From SLJN01 sp964505385 (lineage in GTDB: Bacteria > Bacteroidota > Rhodothermia > Balneolales > Natronogracilivirgulaceae), in NCBI GenBank assembly GCA_964505385.1, contig CAZDIA010000050.1, positions 1-17,586 of the forward strand: a stretch of DNA of 17,586 nucleotides, written 5' to 3'. A program made the translations under genes and the position numbers. Shown piece after piece: positions 16,033-17,586 of the stretch. The first letter of the stretch is position 1; each line of letters opens with the position of its first letter. The notes beneath the pieces are model-generated. The model was not told the origin of the DNA and did not search any database. It saw only the letters and a list, made by a program, of their open reading frames with translations.

Positions 16033-16070
16033 CACAGCCTCAAATAACCTGTGAAGCTGTCTAAAATGAA

Positions 16071-16290
16071 ATGTCTATTCAAAATCGTCTTAAATAATAA
16101 TGGCGTCATCCCCGACTAAAGTGCGGGGCGAGGCTCCGGAAATCCTGTAGCGGTAGCGGAAGGATTATCCGGGATCCAGGGAATGGCAAAATTTTAACCT
16201 GTAACCCTGGATCCCGGATAGCAAGCCGACGTACCTCCCGCTGCCTTCCTAAATGAGAGTTTACTTTTTTGATTGTCGATTTTGAAACAT
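16071..16290. repeat. Nested inverted-repeat element (MITE- or REP-like)
   Basis: The 273-bp gap after the outer-membrane gene has no credible gene but is highly structured. Outer arms are TTCAAAATCG (16078-16087) and CGATTTTGAA (16277-16286), a perfect 10-bp inverted repeat; both have ATGT/ACAT just outside, offset by 3 nt. Inside is a perfect 16-bp inverted repeat, TATCCGGGATCCAGGG (16166-16181) and CCCTGGATCCCGGATA (16205-16220), with a 23-nt loop. A small CCCCG...CGGGG hairpin is near 16110-16130. The GTCATCCCCGACT and GGATCCCGGATA wording resembles dispersed intergenic hairpin repeats. It could also act as a bidirectional terminator between the convergent genes. Confidence 0.65.
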
Positions 16291-16305
16291 CTCTTTTAGG
16301 GGACA

Positions 16306-17533
16306 TCAGTCTAACACCAATATGCCAAGCGTAGATCGAGAGACATCATCAGGCAATGTGGTTAAGGTATCAACCTGGGCTTCTTCGGTTAAATCACTGG
16401 TGCGAAGCAGGAGATCTGTATCTCTTAACCCAAAGTAAGCATAACTGTTATCATGGGAAAACTGGGGTGATCTTGCCCAATTGGGTATTGATATTTCTAC
16501 AAGTTCATTATTAAAAAAATCGTAGTATTGCAAATTGTTATGTGTCGGGTCGTTCAGATACCCCCCGTCACTCCAGAATACTTTGTTTGTTTTGGATGCA
16601 CCGGGCAAATCAAGCGTAGTGGTAAAGCCTGAATCTATACTGAAAAGCTTCCTTGAGCCGTCAAAGTTTACGTACAGATTTTTACTGTCGTCTGTAATCC
16701 CGTATAAATGGGAAAACCCATCACCTTCTTCGCATAAACGCGTAAATTCATGCGTCTCGAAATCATATTTAAACAAAAATGTGCTTCCCCAGATTACTCG
16801 TCCACCATCCACACCATTGGCCTGGACACCGCCATATGCATAGCGGCCATCTCGGGATAAAACTGTGTTTCTGAGCTTTCCAGCCTCCAGGTTTGGATTT
16901 GTAACTTCCGGCTGAGACTTCACGAAATCATGAGGCTTATAGGCGACTTCCTTTTCACCTGTTTCAGGGTGGTACCTGACCATGCGTTCCCTGTACATGT
17001 CACTATAGTGAAGTTCGTGGGAGCACGACCAATACAATACATGTCCGCTTTCGCTAACCCTGATTTGTTGGTCATTTATAAAGCTCCAGCGGTTTTCATT
17101 TGAGTCAAAGCCAAAAGCTGTTCCGGCGGGAAGCACTGGCAGGGTGTCCAATTGGCCTGTGTTGACATCAATCCAGACCCCGCGTCTTCTAACACCCGTT
17201 CCGCTGTATGATTCAGGACCCAAATCCGCATGCAGGCTAAGTGCAACCAAATCATTACTCTGGTTAACGTAATTGTCCCATCTGTAATGTCTGCGCGGAT
17301 AGACATCAGCAAGTTTCTCAAATACCGGTTCGCCGTCTTCAATGTTCATAATGCCCAGATACGAATCGTAGTCCAGATCATCACCATCAATGTGTAGAGA
17401 TAAGAACCTTTCGCTTATTTCTGATGATGCGTCGTCATCATCGTCAAAGCCTAAGATATCACAGCCTGAAAACAGTATAGTAGCAACAAGTATTATAACA
17501 ACTGAAATGGTTGCTGACTTTATTAAACTATCA
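16306..17533 (-). pseudogene. Propeller-like lipoprotein gene, apparently without a start codon
   Basis: Reading leftward, the frame is open from 17553 to the TGA at 16308-16306. Near the start it encodes a clear lipoprotein signal: hydrophobic SVVIILVATILFSGC with the lipobox Cys at 17463-17461, then an Asp-rich stretch (GFDDDDDASS). The mature part of about 385 residues has repeated propeller-like motifs (SRDGRYAYGG, TDDSKNLYVN, SHDNSYAYFG) and is probably a surface or periplasmic beta-propeller of unknown role. No ATG, GTG or TTG exists in frame upstream of the lipobox, and the stop at 17556-17554 closes the frame. The first in-frame ATG (17349) would remove the signal. The 5' end abuts an insertion-sequence-like terminus, so disruption is likely; an unusual start or a sequencing error are alternatives. 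Confidence 0.65.
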
Positions 17534-17586
17534 CAGTAGTGTCCGGTTAAATGTCAAAGAGTCCCAACTGGTTAGCTTGAGAGGCT
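17534..17586. mobile_element. Possible insertion-sequence end at the window edge
   Basis: The sequence CAGTAGTGTCCGGTTAAATG (17534-17553) resembles terminal inverted repeats of some bacterial insertion sequences, and it falls exactly where the lipoprotein gene loses its 5' end. No second end, target duplication or transposase is visible because the window stops here. The call is inferred from position and general resemblance. Confidence 0.35.

Noticed and set aside
16033..16062. CACAG...CTGTG / ACAGC...GCTGT stems just after the outer-membrane gene
   Set aside because: Stems are 5 bp with long loops and no T tract, so a terminator call is not supported.
16106..16306. 66-residue leftward frame downstream of the outer-membrane gene
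   Set aside because: It lies across the nested inverted repeats and its product has no domain-like features; it is a by-product of the repeat.
1..17586. CRISPR array, toxin-antitoxin pair, defence island or phage genes
   Set aside because: No regularly spaced direct repeats, no paired small overlapping genes with such motifs, and no phage structural or nuclease-defence domains were seen.

Overview
The window looks like a chromosomal stretch from a Gram-negative bacterium of the Bacteroidota/Balneolota/Rhodothermota (FCB) group. The evidence is: a 29-residue, extremely basic MPSGKKRK-type small protein typical of these phyla; a very long TamB-like protein; an outer-membrane protein fusing a metallopeptidase-like domain, a TolB-type propeller and an Omp85-type barrel; and weak or absent Shine-Dalgarno sequences at most starts. 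The phylum call is inference, since no rRNA or other marker gene is present.

Layout. Positions 1-36 hold only the first 12 codons of a leftward gene. A 354-bp gap with several hairpins separates it from a rightward HU/IHF-type DNA-binding protein (391-675), a membrane-anchored TPR protein (763-1527) and a tiny AURKAIP1/COX24-like (mS38/bS22-like) gene (1567-1656). These end at a strong hairpin terminator (1679-1719). A degenerate purine-rich inverted repeat (1781-1899) follows, then a leftward gene of unknown function (1909-2565).

From 2606 to 16032 six genes run rightward with gaps of no more than about 55 bp or with overlaps: an RqcH/NFACT ribosome-quality-control protein, shikimate kinase (aroK), 3-dehydroquinate synthase (aroB), a TamB-like translocation/assembly protein (1543 aa), RNase R (rnr), and a 1071-aa outer-membrane protein. 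They probably form one operon, or a cluster with internal promoters. It mixes translation quality control and RNA decay (rqcH, rnr), the shikimate pathway (aroK, aroB) and outer-membrane biogenesis (tamB-like, Omp85-like fusion).

The cluster is followed by a nested inverted-repeat element (about 16071-16290) and a leftward gene for a propeller-like lipoprotein (16306 to about 17533). The signal sequence and lipobox of that gene are intact, but there is no ATG, GTG or TTG in frame ahead of them. Its 5' end abuts a sequence resembling an insertion-sequence terminus, so it may be a disrupted gene.

The most interesting part is the envelope pair. A TamB-like periplasm-spanning protein lies two genes from an outer-membrane protein whose barrel carries an Omp85-type RG motif. 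In place of POTRA domains that protein has a peptidase-MA-like zinc site and a TolB-like propeller. No CRISPR array, tRNA, rRNA or defence system was found.
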